NCBI GenBank assembly: GCA_944363975.1
Contig: CALVVU010000003.1
Location: forward strand, 1-64,000
Source of the DNA: Candidatus Coprovivens excrementavium
GTDB lineage: Bacteria > Bacillota_I > Bacilli_A > RF39 > UBA660
Direction: 5' to 3'
DNA length: 64,000 nt
The position numbers were made by a program, and so were the translations under genes. Shown in pieces: positions 1 to 8,986 of the stretch (positions are counted from its first letter, which is position 1; every line of letters begins with the position of its first letter). Under the pieces are notes generated by a model. The model worked only from the letters and a program-made list of their open reading frames with translations, searched no databases and had not been told where the DNA came from.

Positions 1-1863
1 GAAAAAAGTGATGTATTTAATAAGCATGTAGTATTTATATTTGATGAATGTCATAGATCTCAATTTGGAGATATGCACAAAGCTATTATTAAGAAATTTA
101 ATAAATATTATTTGTTTGGTTTTACAGGAACTCCAATATTCCCAGAGAATGCAAGAACAATAAAAGGTATTGCAGAAACCACTGAACAAGTCTTTGGAGA
201 AAGATTACATACTTATACAATTGTAAATGCTATAGCAGATAAGAATGTATTACCATTTAGATATGAATATGTCGGTAGAGTAGATCTTCGTGATGATGTT
301 AAAGATGAAAAAGTTTATAACATAGATGAAGAAAAACTGTTTGATAATCAAATCAGAGTTAGTATGATTACTGATTATATAATAGATCATTTTAGTACAA
401 AAACTAAAACATCTGAAAGTTATGTTTATTCAACTTTAGATAACGTTATAGCAGTGGCAAAAAGGCAAGATGCTGAAGAAATAAAGTCTAAGAAGAGTAT
501 TAATGGTTTTAATTCAATATTCGCCGTATCAAGCATTAAAATGGCTAAAGAATACTATGCTGAATTTAAGAAACAATTAGCGCTTAAAAATAGTAGTCTT
601 AAAGTAGCATTAATATATTCATATGGAGTAAATGGTGAAGATGGAGTTATAGATGAAAACTCTGAATCAACTGAAGCATTAAGCACAGATGATAGAACTT
701 TCCTAGAAAATGCTATTAAAGACTATAACAATATGTTTGGAACAAGTTATGATACCTCATCAGAAAGATTCCAAAACTATTATAAAGATGTATCTCTAAG
801 AATGAAGAATAGAGAAATAGATATTTTAATTGTTGCTAATATGTTCTTAACAGGATTTGATGCTAAAACATTAAATACATTATGGGTAGATAAGAACCTT
901 AAATGGCATGGATTAATTCAAGCGTTCTCAAGAACTAACAGAATCTTAAATAGTGTTAAAACATATGGTAATATAGTTTCGTTTAGAAACTTAGAAGATA
1001 GACTTAACGAAGCATTAGCTAAATTTGGTGATGAAGAAGCTCATGGAATAGTTTTATTAAAACCATATAATGACTACTATTATGGATATGAAGATGATAA
1101 TGGTAAAACATTTGAGGGATATAAATCATTAGTTGAAAAATTAACTTCTAAATTTGCACCAGGAGTATTAATGAAAAGTGAAGCAGAGCAAAAAGAATTT
1201 ATTAAACTATATGGTGCAATATTAAAAGTAACAAATATCTTATCATCATTCGATGAGTTCAAAGATGATGAATTAATCAATGAAAGAGATAAACAAGATT
1301 ATCATAGTATTTATATTGAACTTTATAATGAATTTAGAAATAAAGCTAAACAAGAAAAAACTGATGTTACTGATGATGTAGTATTTGAAATGGAATTAAT
1401 TAAATCAATAGAAGTTAATATTGATTACATCTTAGGTTTAGTTAAAAAGTATCATGACAGTAACATGGAAGATAAAGAAATTCTTGTAACTATTCAAAAG
1501 ACAATTATGGCTAGCCCAGATTTAAGAAATAAGAAAGATTTAATCATGGCATTCATTGAATCATTAGATCAAGACTCAAATGTATATGCTGACTTTGAAT
1601 CATTTATGAATAGTAAAAAGAAAGAAGAATTAGATAAGATAATTGCTGAAGAAAATCTTAATAAAGAAGAAACATATAACTTTATTCAAAGATCATTTGA
1701 ACAGGGAAGAGTAGAAACCAATGGAACAGAGGTATCAACAATACTTCCGCCAATGAGTATGTTTACTCCTAATAATGATAGACAGGAAAAGAAAAATAAA
1801 GTTATAGATAAATTATTAGAATTCTTTGATAAATTCTTTAGCATATCTAACAACAAATTTTAA
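1..1863 (+). CDS. hsdR: Type I restriction enzyme R subunit, C-terminal part (5' end outside window)
   Basis: The reading frame is open from base 1, so the gene begins left of the window; 620 codons are visible. A DECH helicase motif II is encoded at 43-54, followed by GFTGTP (118-135, motif III). The later stretch around 826-955 (ANMFLTGFDAKT, then QAFSRTNR) matches helicase motifs V and VI. The rest is the long helical C-terminal region typical of HsdR. The family is the ATP-driven DNA-translocating and cleaving subunit of type I restriction-modification; its nuclease domain and the HsdM/HsdS partners would lie further left and are not seen. It is followed by a hairpin with a T-run and a KAP NTPase, which fits a defence island. 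Confidence 0.9.
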   Translation, partial: EKSDVFNKHVVFIFDECHRSQFGDMHKAIIKKFNKYYLFGFTGTPIFPENARTIKGIAETTEQVFGERLHTYTIVNAIADKNVLPFRYEYVGRVDLRDDVKDEKVYNIDEEKLFDNQIRVSMITDYIIDHFSTKTKTSESYVYSTLDNVIAVAKRQDAEEIKSKKSINGFNSIFAVSSIKMAKEYYAEFKKQLALKNSSLKVALIYSYGVNGEDGVIDENSESTEALSTDDRTFLENAIKDYNNMFGTSYDTSSERFQNYYKDVSLRMKNREIDILIVANMFLTGFDAKTLNTLWVDKNLKWHGLIQAFSRTNRILNSVKTYGNIVSFRNLEDRLNEALAKFGDEEAHGIVLLKPYNDYYYGYEDDNGKTFEGYKSLVEKLTSKFAPGVLMKSEAEQKEFIKLYGAILKVTNILSSFDEFKDDELINERDKQDYHSIYIELYNEFRNKAKQEKTDVTDDVVFEMELIKSIEVNIDYILGLVKKYHDSNMEDKEILVTIQKTIMASPDLRNKKDLIMAFIESLDQDSNVYADFESFMNSKKKEELDKIIAEENLNKEETYNFIQRSFEQGRVETNGTEVSTILPPMSMFTPNNDRQEKKNKVIDKLLEFFDKFFSISNNKF

Positions 1864-1890
1864 TTTAGTGGTATAATATAAATAAATAAT

Positions 1891-1930
1891 AGAGTGTGTT
1901 TCATTTTTAAGATGGAATATGCTCTTTTTT
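1891..1930 (+). terminator. Wobble-rich hairpin with T-run after hsdR
   Basis: A 14-base arm (1891-1904) pairs along its whole length with 1912-1925, using several G-U pairs, around a 7-base loop, and is followed by TTTTT. A TATAAT lies just before it (1872-1877). It could therefore be the hsdR terminator or an attenuator in the leader of the next gene. Confidence 0.55.
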
Positions 1931-1946
1931 GATAGGAGGTTATGAA

Positions 1947-3932
1947 ATGGATCTAAAAGATGTAATAGATGATTATTTAAAAAACAAATTTATTAATTAT
2001 GCAATTTTAATTAAAGGTGAATGGGGATCAGGAAAAACTTTTTTTGTCAAAAAAAATGTAGTTAAAAGATATGACAGTGCACTTTATATATCATTATATG
2101 GTATTTCTTCTATAGATAAATTAAGTGAGAAAATATATTTAGAAATAATTAAATCTAAGGCAACAACAAATTGCATAAGTAAACTTTTCCGAAAATTACA
2201 TAAAAAGATATTTTTCAAAGTATTATTTTTTATACCAATTTTGATTTTTAAAATATTAAAATTTCTTTACGAACTATTATTTAGATTTATTTGGATTATT
2301 ACTTATAATTTAATAAACTTGAAGTTTAATATAAATATTTCATCATTAAATAAAAAGGATTTCTATGGAATTCTAAAAATGTATAAAAAATTAGATAAAT
2401 ATATTTTAGTAATAGATGATTTAGAAAGATGTAATATACCTATAGAAGAGACTATGGGATTTATTAATGATTTTGTAGAGCACAATAATATGAAATGTAT
2501 ATTAATTGCTAATGAAGATGAAATATATAAAATTCAATCAGAAAATATTGAATTAAAAATATTAACTGCTACTAATGAAAAAATAGAGTTCTATGATAAT
2601 AAGAAAGAACCTGATAGATATAGTCCTAAACAAAATGGAAAGTTAGATAATAAAGACTTAAAAAATAGAATAGAGTATCTATATAATGAAAATAACAAAT
2701 ATAGAATAATTAAAGAAAAACTTATAGGCAAAGAGTTCACATTTATTCCTAAATTAGAAGAGATATATGATAATCTTGCCTTTAAATACAAAAATATAGA
2801 TGATTTTTATGATATATTAAATAATACCAAGCTATCAGTTATTAATACAATGAGATTTAATAGCTTTAACAATATTAGAACATTAGATTTTTACTTTGAT
2901 AATTTTTATCACATATATAAGTATATAAATAATTTTGTAAAAGAATGTAGAATATCAGAAGATTTTATATACAGCAATATATGTTCAAGTATTATTAATG
3001 GTTGCATTTCTATAAAAAAAGGATATGGAATAAGATGTTTGCCAAGTGGTAAAAGATTCGATTATATATCATACAATGAGGATAAAAGTTCAATATTCCA
3101 ATCAAATATGTTTTTAAATTTTGATTTTGTTAATGAATATTTGATATATAATTACATAGAAAAAAGTAATATAGAAGAAACACTAAAAGAATTTGCAGAT
3201 TCAAATTGTGATAAATTATCAGAAGATGATCCATTTAATCTTTTAAATGAATATTGGTATTATTCATCCGATGAAATAAATAAGATTTTAGATGACATAT
3301 ACAATAATATTAAATCTAATAAGTATAGCCCGTCATTATATAGATTAATAATCAAAAAATTATCATGTTTAGAAGCTATGGATTATAAAGAACCAATTAT
3401 AAAGCAAATAGTTGAATTGATTAGATTAAAAGTTTCGTCAGGAGACAGTATTAAAATTGATGAATACGAATTGTTTTCAGATGACGCTGCATCACATATT
3501 TATTCAAATTATATTCAACAAATAAAGGATGATATTAAAAGCGGTTCCACAATTAAGAGTAATATCCTTCTTGATGAAATCTTCAAAAACGATGATTGGG
3601 CATTAGCTTTTTATAAATATGTTGAACAGTTAAAGCCAGAAACACTAACAGACAAAAAATTCTTTTCAGCACTTGATTATAAAAAAATAATAGGAAAATT
3701 GATGAATTCAAATATTAAAAATGTTTATTACTTTAAGTATTCATTAGATCATATATATGGATTTGCAAATTTAAAAGATTATTATGCTTCAGATTTAGAT
3801 TGCCTGAAACAATTTAAAAAAGAATTAAATAAAGAGTTAAAGAATAAAAATATAAAAGATCCTATGTTGAAATATCCATTTAAAATATTATTAGAAAAAG
3901 TAGATAATGTTATATCTGTATTAGAAGCCTAG
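1947..3932 (+). CDS. KAP-family P-loop NTPase with membrane segments
   Basis: 661 residues. Walker A is GEWGSGKT at residues 24-31, close to the N-terminus as in KAP NTPases. Walker B is ILVIDDLERC, with the acidic pair at D157-D158. Between them lies a strongly hydrophobic stretch (about residues 85-125), as in KAP proteins whose membrane segments are inserted in the NTPase core. The ATG at 1947 is chosen because AGGAGGT (1934-1940) sits 6 bases ahead; a TTG 18 bases upstream would overlap the ribosome site. KAP NTPases are frequent in anti-phage gene neighbourhoods, and here the gene follows hsdR directly. A role in abortive infection or membrane-linked defence is inference. The C-terminal half is helical and unrecognised. 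Confidence 0.75.
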   Translation: MDLKDVIDDYLKNKFINYAILIKGEWGSGKTFFVKKNVVKRYDSALYISLYGISSIDKLSEKIYLEIIKSKATTNCISKLFRKLHKKIFFKVLFFIPILIFKILKFLYELLFRFIWIITYNLINLKFNINISSLNKKDFYGILKMYKKLDKYILVIDDLERCNIPIEETMGFINDFVEHNNMKCILIANEDEIYKIQSENIELKILTATNEKIEFYDNKKEPDRYSPKQNGKLDNKDLKNRIEYLYNENNKYRIIKEKLIGKEFTFIPKLEEIYDNLAFKYKNIDDFYDILNNTKLSVINTMRFNSFNNIRTLDFYFDNFYHIYKYINNFVKECRISEDFIYSNICSSIINGCISIKKGYGIRCLPSGKRFDYISYNEDKSSIFQSNMFLNFDFVNEYLIYNYIEKSNIEETLKEFADSNCDKLSEDDPFNLLNEYWYYSSDEINKILDDIYNNIKSNKYSPSLYRLIIKKLSCLEAMDYKEPIIKQIVELIRLKVSSGDSIKIDEYELFSDDAASHIYSNYIQQIKDDIKSGSTIKSNILLDEIFKNDDWALAFYKYVEQLKPETLTDKKFFSALDYKKIIGKLMNSNIKNVYYFKYSLDHIYGFANLKDYYASDLDCLKQFKKELNKELKNKNIKDPMLKYPFKILLEKVDNVISVLEA

Positions 3933-3946
3933 CAATAGGCTTTTTT
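3925..3946 (+). terminator. Terminator overlapping the KAP NTPase stop codon
   Basis: AAGCCTA (3925-3931), loop GCAA, TAGGCTT (3936-3942), then a T-run. The upstream arm contains the stop codon of the NTPase gene. Confidence 0.8.
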
Positions 3947-3973
3947 ATATATGTTAAAGATAAAAAAATAATT

Positions 3974-3995
3974 TTTAGGTACAATTTAGGTACAA
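3974..3995. repeat. Tandem 11-bp direct repeat
   Basis: TTTAGGTACAA occurs twice back to back (3974-3984, 3985-3995), and a looser 10-bp repeat follows (ACGGTAAATG / ACGGTTTATG, 4011-4030). Short tandem repeats of this kind flank many tyrosine-integrase attachment sites. Their position between a defence pair and unrelated genes suggests an island edge, but no integrase is visible in the window. This entry and the following hairpins account for most of the 418-base gap 3933-4350. Confidence 0.4.
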
Positions 3996-4039
3996 AAATA
4001 CTAAAAAAACACGGTAAATGACGGTTTATGACAATATAA

Positions 4040-4132
4040 TAAGGCCCGTATTTAAAGGGTTTAACACAATTTGGTCTCTTCTAACTGAAGAGAGCAGGCC
4101 CCCCTGAAGGAGCCGAAAGGCTCCACTTTTTG
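4040..4132 (+). ncRNA. GC-richer structured segment, possible small RNA end with terminator
   Basis: The segment is much richer in G and C than its surroundings. TCTCTTC (4075-4081) pairs with GAAGAGA (4087-4093). GGAGCC (4109-4114), loop GAAA, pairs with GGCTCC (4119-4124) and is followed by ACTTTTTG, a good intrinsic terminator. GGCC at 4043-4046 and 4097-4100 could close a longer helix. I do not recognise the RNA family. It could be the 3' end of an RNA gene or transcript interrupted by island insertion, or only a terminator. Confidence 0.3.
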
Positions 4133-4276
4133 TTTGTATCAAATGGTTTGTGAATTTACTTCTGTTAATTTTTTGATGAATTATATGTAACTTTTAGATA
4201 TTTTAAATAATTTTACTTTTAAAATTGAATACATGTTAAAGGAATAATAATGTTTCTTTTTTAATTGTTTATAAAA

Positions 4277-4305
4277 TGGACAAAGTATGGGAGATGTAAT
4301 ATAAT
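4277..4305 (+). promoter_or_regulatory. Sigma-A-type promoter
   Basis: TGGACA (4277-4282), 17 bases, TATAAT (4300-4305), 45 bases ahead of the gene at 4351. The rest of the gap from 4135 is plain AT-rich sequence with nothing else recognisable. Confidence 0.6.
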
Positions 4306-4350
4306 TTAATAAGATAGTAAGATAGTTTTAATAATAATGAGGTGATTATT

Positions 4351-5826
4351 ATGTATGGAGCTATGGAACTTGATAGATGTAATACTTATGTTCCTGATTT
4401 AACTGATATAAAGGAATCTGCTGAGAGAACATATGGGGAAGCAAATTCTTTCTTTAGAAAAGAAGAGTTATATTTAAAAGAAATAGAGAGCCTTATTAAA
4501 ATAGGAGAAATTAAATCTGAAAGACAAATATATGATGAATGTCATGCTATTGCTTCTGATTTAGCTAAATGTTGTGAAATGTATTTAAAAGCTTTATTCT
4601 TATATGAAAATAAAGATAGTAATTATACGTGTGATGAGTTATGGAAAATTCTTGAAGCTAAAGGAAAAAAAGATAAAAATAGAAAAGATGAGAATGGGAA
4701 CGTAATATATTATCAAACTGAAAATGATAATGAAACACCATTAAGATATCCAGATGGAACTGTTATTTATGTGTATGCTAAAGTAGATAAAGATGGTAAT
4801 TTAATATGTGATACTAATGGTAATCCAATATATGTTGATAAATTTGGTAAAGAGTATGAATATAGTAGAAAAGGAAGAGCGGTTAGAACTAATGGACATG
4901 CATTAGATCGCTTAGTTGATTTGTTATCACCAGAATTAAAATTATTTTTAGAAACAAGAATGTTAACTATTCCTATGGGAACAACTGAAGAAAATAAAAC
5001 TGTTTCAATATTAGATATTATGCAAAAAAACGGGATAATATTTAGTGATCAACATATTTCTTATGAACAATATTCAGGATGGCTTGATCAACATAAGAGA
5101 ACTTTTGAAGAAGCAAGATTTTCTGGTCAAAAGAGAAGTGATGTTAGTGTTGAATTTATGTATCATTTAGCAACGCAAATAAAAGCTGTAGCTCAATATA
5201 AAATAGAACCAAAGCAAGAGCAACAATTTACTATAACGCAGGAAGAATTATTAAAGTTACCAGTTGAAATTAGACAATTGGTTTCATTTCATTCCTCACT
5301 TATTTCAGAACCTTTAATAAAATTAATTATATCTGATGCTAATATTAGAAACAAAATAGTGAAATTATTTTCTAAACCATATGCCGTTTATGATAAGATA
5401 TCACATAGTAGTTTTTATGACATGATTAAAATTTTTGAAGTAGAAGAAATAAATTACATTTCTTATATATGTTATATGGTAGAAAATTTTTCATTGAATA
5501 AAAAAGAAAATAGTAATGATGTAAAATTATATTTTGGTAGTGAAATAAGTATTTCTAATTTTTTACATTTTATGGGATTATCTGCTAAAGAAATTATTGA
5601 TTTTTGTATTCAAGTAAAGACTGGATTGAAGGTTAATATTGGTCCTGAGATATTTGTGTTATTAAAATATGTTTATTTCAATCGATATATTAGAAAAGAA
5701 GAATATAAAAAATATAAACTTTCTGATTCTGCTATGTCAGATGAGAGTTTTGAAAAATCTTTATCTAGTGATTATATTATAATTAGTAGTGATGATGTTG
5801 TTGGGAAAAGAGCAAGTCTTAGATAG
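4351..5826 (+). CDS. Unknown protein with HEPN-like helices
   Basis: 491 residues, not recognised as a named family. Residues about 10-75 and 180-205 have the look of a HEPN helical core: an AxxxAKCCEMYLKALFL helix and a later GHALDRLVDLL segment, similar to the paired helices of HEPN nucleases and nucleotidyltransferase partners. Between them lies a polar insert (about residues 105-175) with repeating DGN/GNP turns, suggesting beta hairpins. The C-terminal 200 residues are helical and unassigned. The ATG at 4351 is used, with TGAGGTG 7 bases before it; a GTG at 4342 overlaps that ribosome site. The gene is alone under its own promoter. The HEPN assignment is inference from pattern only. Confidence 0.5.
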   Translation: MYGAMELDRCNTYVPDLTDIKESAERTYGEANSFFRKEELYLKEIESLIKIGEIKSERQIYDECHAIASDLAKCCEMYLKALFLYENKDSNYTCDELWKILEAKGKKDKNRKDENGNVIYYQTENDNETPLRYPDGTVIYVYAKVDKDGNLICDTNGNPIYVDKFGKEYEYSRKGRAVRTNGHALDRLVDLLSPELKLFLETRMLTIPMGTTEENKTVSILDIMQKNGIIFSDQHISYEQYSGWLDQHKRTFEEARFSGQKRSDVSVEFMYHLATQIKAVAQYKIEPKQEQQFTITQEELLKLPVEIRQLVSFHSSLISEPLIKLIISDANIRNKIVKLFSKPYAVYDKISHSSFYDMIKIFEVEEINYISYICYMVENFSLNKKENSNDVKLYFGSEISISNFLHFMGLSAKEIIDFCIQVKTGLKVNIGPEIFVLLKYVYFNRYIRKEEYKKYKLSDSAMSDESFEKSLSSDYIIISSDDVVGKRASLR

Positions 5827-5910
5827 AGAGTATTATGTAAATAGATTTCTTTTTCCTTTTTTTAATTGGTTTGATATTGGTATAATAGTAATGTAGAATA
5901 GGTGGTATAA

Positions 5911-7662
5911 ATGGAAGATACTTTGATTTTAATGAGATTAAGAGAAGAAATTAGTAGAGCTTTAGGTAATTATTATATAGATGAATTAAGAGTTTTATCT
6001 GATGATTACTTTATAAAGATAGAAGGTAATTTTTCTTCAATTGATAAGGTTTATACTTTTTTAGTAAAAGGAGATCTTTTATTAAATAGAGAAAATGCTG
6101 AAAGATTTTTAAAGGGCTTAAAGCAAATGAGTATTATAAATCAAGGTAGAGGATATTCAGAGATAAAGTTAGTTGTTTCTGATATGGGAAAAATTGTCTT
6201 TGCTAAAGATAATAAAGAACTTTCTTGGGGTGATTTGGATAATTATTGTAGACATGTTGAAATGGAAAGTATTAAATCACCTTTAGATTTATCTCTAGGA
6301 CTTATAAATTTAAGAAGATTGTATGAGACTTATCGTGATATTTATGAACAAGTAATTAGTAGAATTGAATATTTAAGAAGTTATAATTCTCGATTAACAG
6401 GAATAGCTGATAAAAAGGCTTTAATTGAAGAAGCTAATAAATTATCTGCTACTTGGTTGCGTGTTGCAAAACCAAGTGAGTACGAAGAAGTTACTTTATA
6501 TGATGAACCATTAGATATAAAAAGTTTTTTGGTATCTGGAAAAAATGCTTTTTTTTCTTATTCTAATGTCCCTTTAGAACATAGAATGTCTTATTTAAGG
6601 AATTTAATATTGTCAGAACATAAGATGAAATTATTAATAGATAAATTTACTGAAGAATTAGATAAATTAGAAAAGATAGATGAAAATTTAGTAGAAATTA
6701 TAAGAAATATAGCTTCAAAAAATATTTTAACTTTAAAAGAGATAGATGCTATACCAGAATATGAGATATTAGATGTTGATACTTTATTAAATGCTGGAAA
6801 GTTAGACGATTTTCAAGAACGTAATATATTGAATGAAGAGTTATATAAAAATGAAGAAAATGAAAATGATTCAAAATGGTTGGAAGATATAGATAAACAA
6901 CAAAGAGCTTTAAGTAGAGAAGAAAAAAATGCATTAATGTTATATAAGAGTTTTGCTTATCATGTTATTAATCAAATTATTTCATATGTAAGAGATAATA
7001 ATATTGATTTAAATACTATTGAATATGATGAAAATATTAATGCTATATTATTAGAAGGTTATAAATCTTATGTTGAAAGTTTTGATAATAAAATGAAATT
7101 TCCTGTATTTAATAGACAAGAAGTTTCAACAATAGTAGAAGAGTTGTTCCCTGATAATTATAAAGTACCTTTTGAAAGATATAAGTCAAATATTTTGTCA
7201 AGTATTAATCCTTTATTATCAAGTTTGTCGAAAACAGTATTGAATGAAGATATGACTGTTTATAGATGTATTTATTTACCAGTAGGACAAAATATTTATA
7301 GTAATAATCTAGGAAATGCTTTATTATCAACTACTATTAGTAATAGAATTGTTTCTGATTTTTTAAATCAAAGAAAAGCAAGTATAAATTATCATTATAA
7401 TAAGGTTATATATAAAATAGAACTTCCTGCTGGATCGAAGGTTGCAGTATTTACTAATGATGTTTTTCTTAGATATGGTTCTTATGATGTTGCTTTTGGT
7501 GATGCACAAAAAGAAATATTATTAGATTCAATTAATTATGATTTTGAGTATGTTGATGCGAAATCTTATACTGAAAAAAATGGTGAGAATATTAGTATAG
7601 TTTATTTAAAAGCTCTTCCTAAGAAAGTTTTAACTGAAGAAGAAAATAAATTTAGTATGTAA
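5911..7662 (+). CDS. Protein with C-terminal ADP-ribosyltransferase-like domain
   Basis: 583 residues. The last about 140 show the three landmarks of R-S-E class ADP-ribosyltransferases in order: an arginine after a strand (VYR, R452), an S-T-T on the next strand (S473-T475), and QxE (Q533, E535) inside GDAQKEILL. A glutamine two before the catalytic glutamate is typical of C3-like or asparagine/glutamine-modifying members. Before this lies a long helical, partly coiled-coil region (residues 1-430) of unknown function. There is no signal peptide or membrane segment. The ribosome site AGGTGG (5900-5905) precedes the ATG. Neighbours do not reveal the target, and no adjacent immunity gene is obvious. 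It could be a toxin, a defence effector or a phage-derived modifier. Confidence 0.6.
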   Translation: MEDTLILMRLREEISRALGNYYIDELRVLSDDYFIKIEGNFSSIDKVYTFLVKGDLLLNRENAERFLKGLKQMSIINQGRGYSEIKLVVSDMGKIVFAKDNKELSWGDLDNYCRHVEMESIKSPLDLSLGLINLRRLYETYRDIYEQVISRIEYLRSYNSRLTGIADKKALIEEANKLSATWLRVAKPSEYEEVTLYDEPLDIKSFLVSGKNAFFSYSNVPLEHRMSYLRNLILSEHKMKLLIDKFTEELDKLEKIDENLVEIIRNIASKNILTLKEIDAIPEYEILDVDTLLNAGKLDDFQERNILNEELYKNEENENDSKWLEDIDKQQRALSREEKNALMLYKSFAYHVINQIISYVRDNNIDLNTIEYDENINAILLEGYKSYVESFDNKMKFPVFNRQEVSTIVEELFPDNYKVPFERYKSNILSSINPLLSSLSKTVLNEDMTVYRCIYLPVGQNIYSNNLGNALLSTTISNRIVSDFLNQRKASINYHYNKVIYKIELPAGSKVAVFTNDVFLRYGSYDVAFGDAQKEILLDSINYDFEYVDAKSYTEKNGENISIVYLKALPKKVLTEEENKFSM

Positions 7663-7690
7663 AAAAAAGCTTTGTAAAAAGCTTTTTTTA
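7662..7690. terminator. Bidirectional terminator
   Basis: AAAAAGCTT (7664-7672) pairs with AAGCTTTTT (7679-7687), with A- and T-runs on both sides. It serves the gene ending at 7662 and the opposite-strand gene ending at 7688. Confidence 0.8.
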
Positions 7691-8083
7691 TGGTTTTAGA
7701 TATGGGAAGAAATCTAGATTTCTTATTATTCCGAAGGAGATTACGATGATTAGTAATATTATATAAACATAGTTTGGTATTTTATTTATTAGTTTATTTT
7801 CTTTATTAAAAATATAAATGTATGAATTATAGATAAAGTATATTATAAAGAATGGTAATAAGATAAATACTAATTGATTATACATAAATGCTTGATATAT
7901 TTTTCCTTCTAATAGGGAAAATAAGCATCTAGTTATTCCACATCCTGGACAATAATATCCTGTTATTTGATGAAATAAACAAGGAATACTAAAGTTATAA
8001 TGCTGATTTAAATAATGATAAGTTATTAGTCCTATTATAGAAATTGCTATAATAAGAATTATTTTTATTATTCTTTTTTTCAT
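7688..8083 (-). CDS. DUF2752 membrane protein
   Basis: 131 residues with an N-terminal membrane segment and at least two more. The central CPGCGITRCLFSLLEGKIYQAF signature (split here: CPGCGITR then a short helix) is diagnostic of the DUF2752 family, small membrane proteins of unknown function. The start codon shares one base with the stop of the zinc-ribbon gene upstream (TAATG), so the two are translationally coupled. In other Firmicutes DUF2752 genes commonly sit beside zinc-ribbon membrane proteins, which is the arrangement here. Confidence 0.85.
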   Translation of the reverse strand: MKKRIIKIILIIAISIIGLITYHYLNQHYNFSIPCLFHQITGYYCPGCGITRCLFSLLEGKIYQAFMYNQLVFILLPFFIIYFIYNSYIYIFNKENKLINKIPNYVYIILLIIVISFGIIRNLDFFPYLKP

Positions 8084-8580
8084 TAATTGTTAGAGAATTT
8101 GTTTAAATCATTTTGTATTAAAGCATAACTTATTATTCCGAAGCCGAAAAGACCTAGAATTAAGTAAAGGATACTATTATCAGAAATTTCTTTATTATGC
8201 ATTTTGCCTGCTTGATACATTTTTTGACCCATTTTGTAATACCAATAGATGCCATAGATACCACATGTTAGAATGGTAAATAGTAAAGCAAGTCCACCAG
8301 ATGTACCATTATCGCCACTTACTTTGTTAGATTCATCTGTCATAACAACAAACCAATATAAACCGTAGATGCCACATGTAATAATAGAAAATACTATAGC
8401 AAGAGCAATGTTACGATTAGCTACTATAGGAGTAGGTCCATTATAATTATTAATGTTAACATTTACTTGTTGATTTGAATTTTGGTTAGTATTTGGATTA
8501 TCAAAGCTTGCTCCACATCCTGCACAGTATAAAGCTTGATCTTCGTTTTCCTTTCCACAATTTTGACAATATTTACTCAT
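8083..8580 (-). CDS. Zinc-ribbon plus DUF4234 membrane protein
   Basis: 165 residues. The N-terminus carries a zinc ribbon (CQNCG and CAGCG pairs, about residues 4-24), then an Asn/Gln-rich linker. Two similar membrane units follow with the motif IITCGIYGLYW / ILTCGIYGIYW, characteristic of DUF4234. The function is unknown. The ATG at 8580 is preferred over a TTG 9 bases upstream because AAAGG lies about 9 bases before it. It is first in a two-gene operon with the DUF2752 gene and diverges from the 8717 operon. Confidence 0.8.
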   Translation of the reverse strand: MSKYCQNCGKENEDQALYCAGCGASFDNPNTNQNSNQQVNVNINNYNGPTPIVANRNIALAIVFSIITCGIYGLYWFVVMTDESNKVSGDNGTSGGLALLFTILTCGIYGIYWYYKMGQKMYQAGKMHNKEISDNSILYLILGLFGFGIISYALIQNDLNKFSNN

Positions 8581-8638
8581 AAAACACAACCTTTCTATAC
8601 AAATTATATAATATTATGTAATAAAATAAAACAAAAAA

Positions 8639-8696
8639 ATACTTTGTATCAAAATAATATAAAGTTATTGACTTTTTAAATACTTTGTATTAAAAT
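8639..8696 (+). promoter_or_regulatory. Promoter with two copies of an ATAC-TTT-GTAT palindrome
   Basis: TTGACT (8668-8673), exactly 17 bases, TAAAAT (8691-8696). The 11-base palindrome ATACTTTGTAT lies between the two boxes (8680-8690), and an identical copy lies 41 bases upstream (8639-8649). Both are followed by YAAAAT. The placement fits repressor binding, and the most likely binder is the NrtR-like regulator encoded in this operon. Confidence 0.65.
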
Positions 8697-8716
8697 GTAA
8701 CTATGTTGGGAGTGAT

Positions 8717-8986
8717 ATGATGAAGGTATTGGAAAAAGGTCCTGGATGGAGTATGGAAGTTAGATGTACTGGAGCTGGAAATGGAGGATGTGGTTGTGGA
8801 GCAAGATTGTTAGTTGAAAGAGGCGATATTTATTTAACTCATTCTTATGATTATGGTGGTGGACACGATATATACTATACAATTAGATGTCCAGAGTGTA
8901 ATGTTGAAACTGATATAGATGAAAGTAAAGTTCCTAGTTTAGTTAAAAGAGAAGCTTTGGATAGAGGAAGGAGTTTAACAAGGTAA
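8717..8986 (+). CDS. Small cysteine-rich (zinc-ribbon-like) protein
   Basis: 89 residues. Cysteines fall in two groups: a CTGAGNGGCGCGA stretch (residues about 17-29) and RCPEC (about 57-61), which suggests one zinc site. It has no membrane segment. Similar small proteins of unknown function occur in Firmicutes. GGGAG lies just ahead of the ATG at 8717; a second in-frame ATG at 8720 is possible. It is the first gene of an operon with the Nudix regulator, whose ATG overlaps its stop codon (TAATG). Confidence 0.65.
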   Translation: MMKVLEKGPGWSMEVRCTGAGNGGCGCGARLLVERGDIYLTHSYDYGGGHDIYYTIRCPECNVETDIDESKVPSLVKREALDRGRSLTR

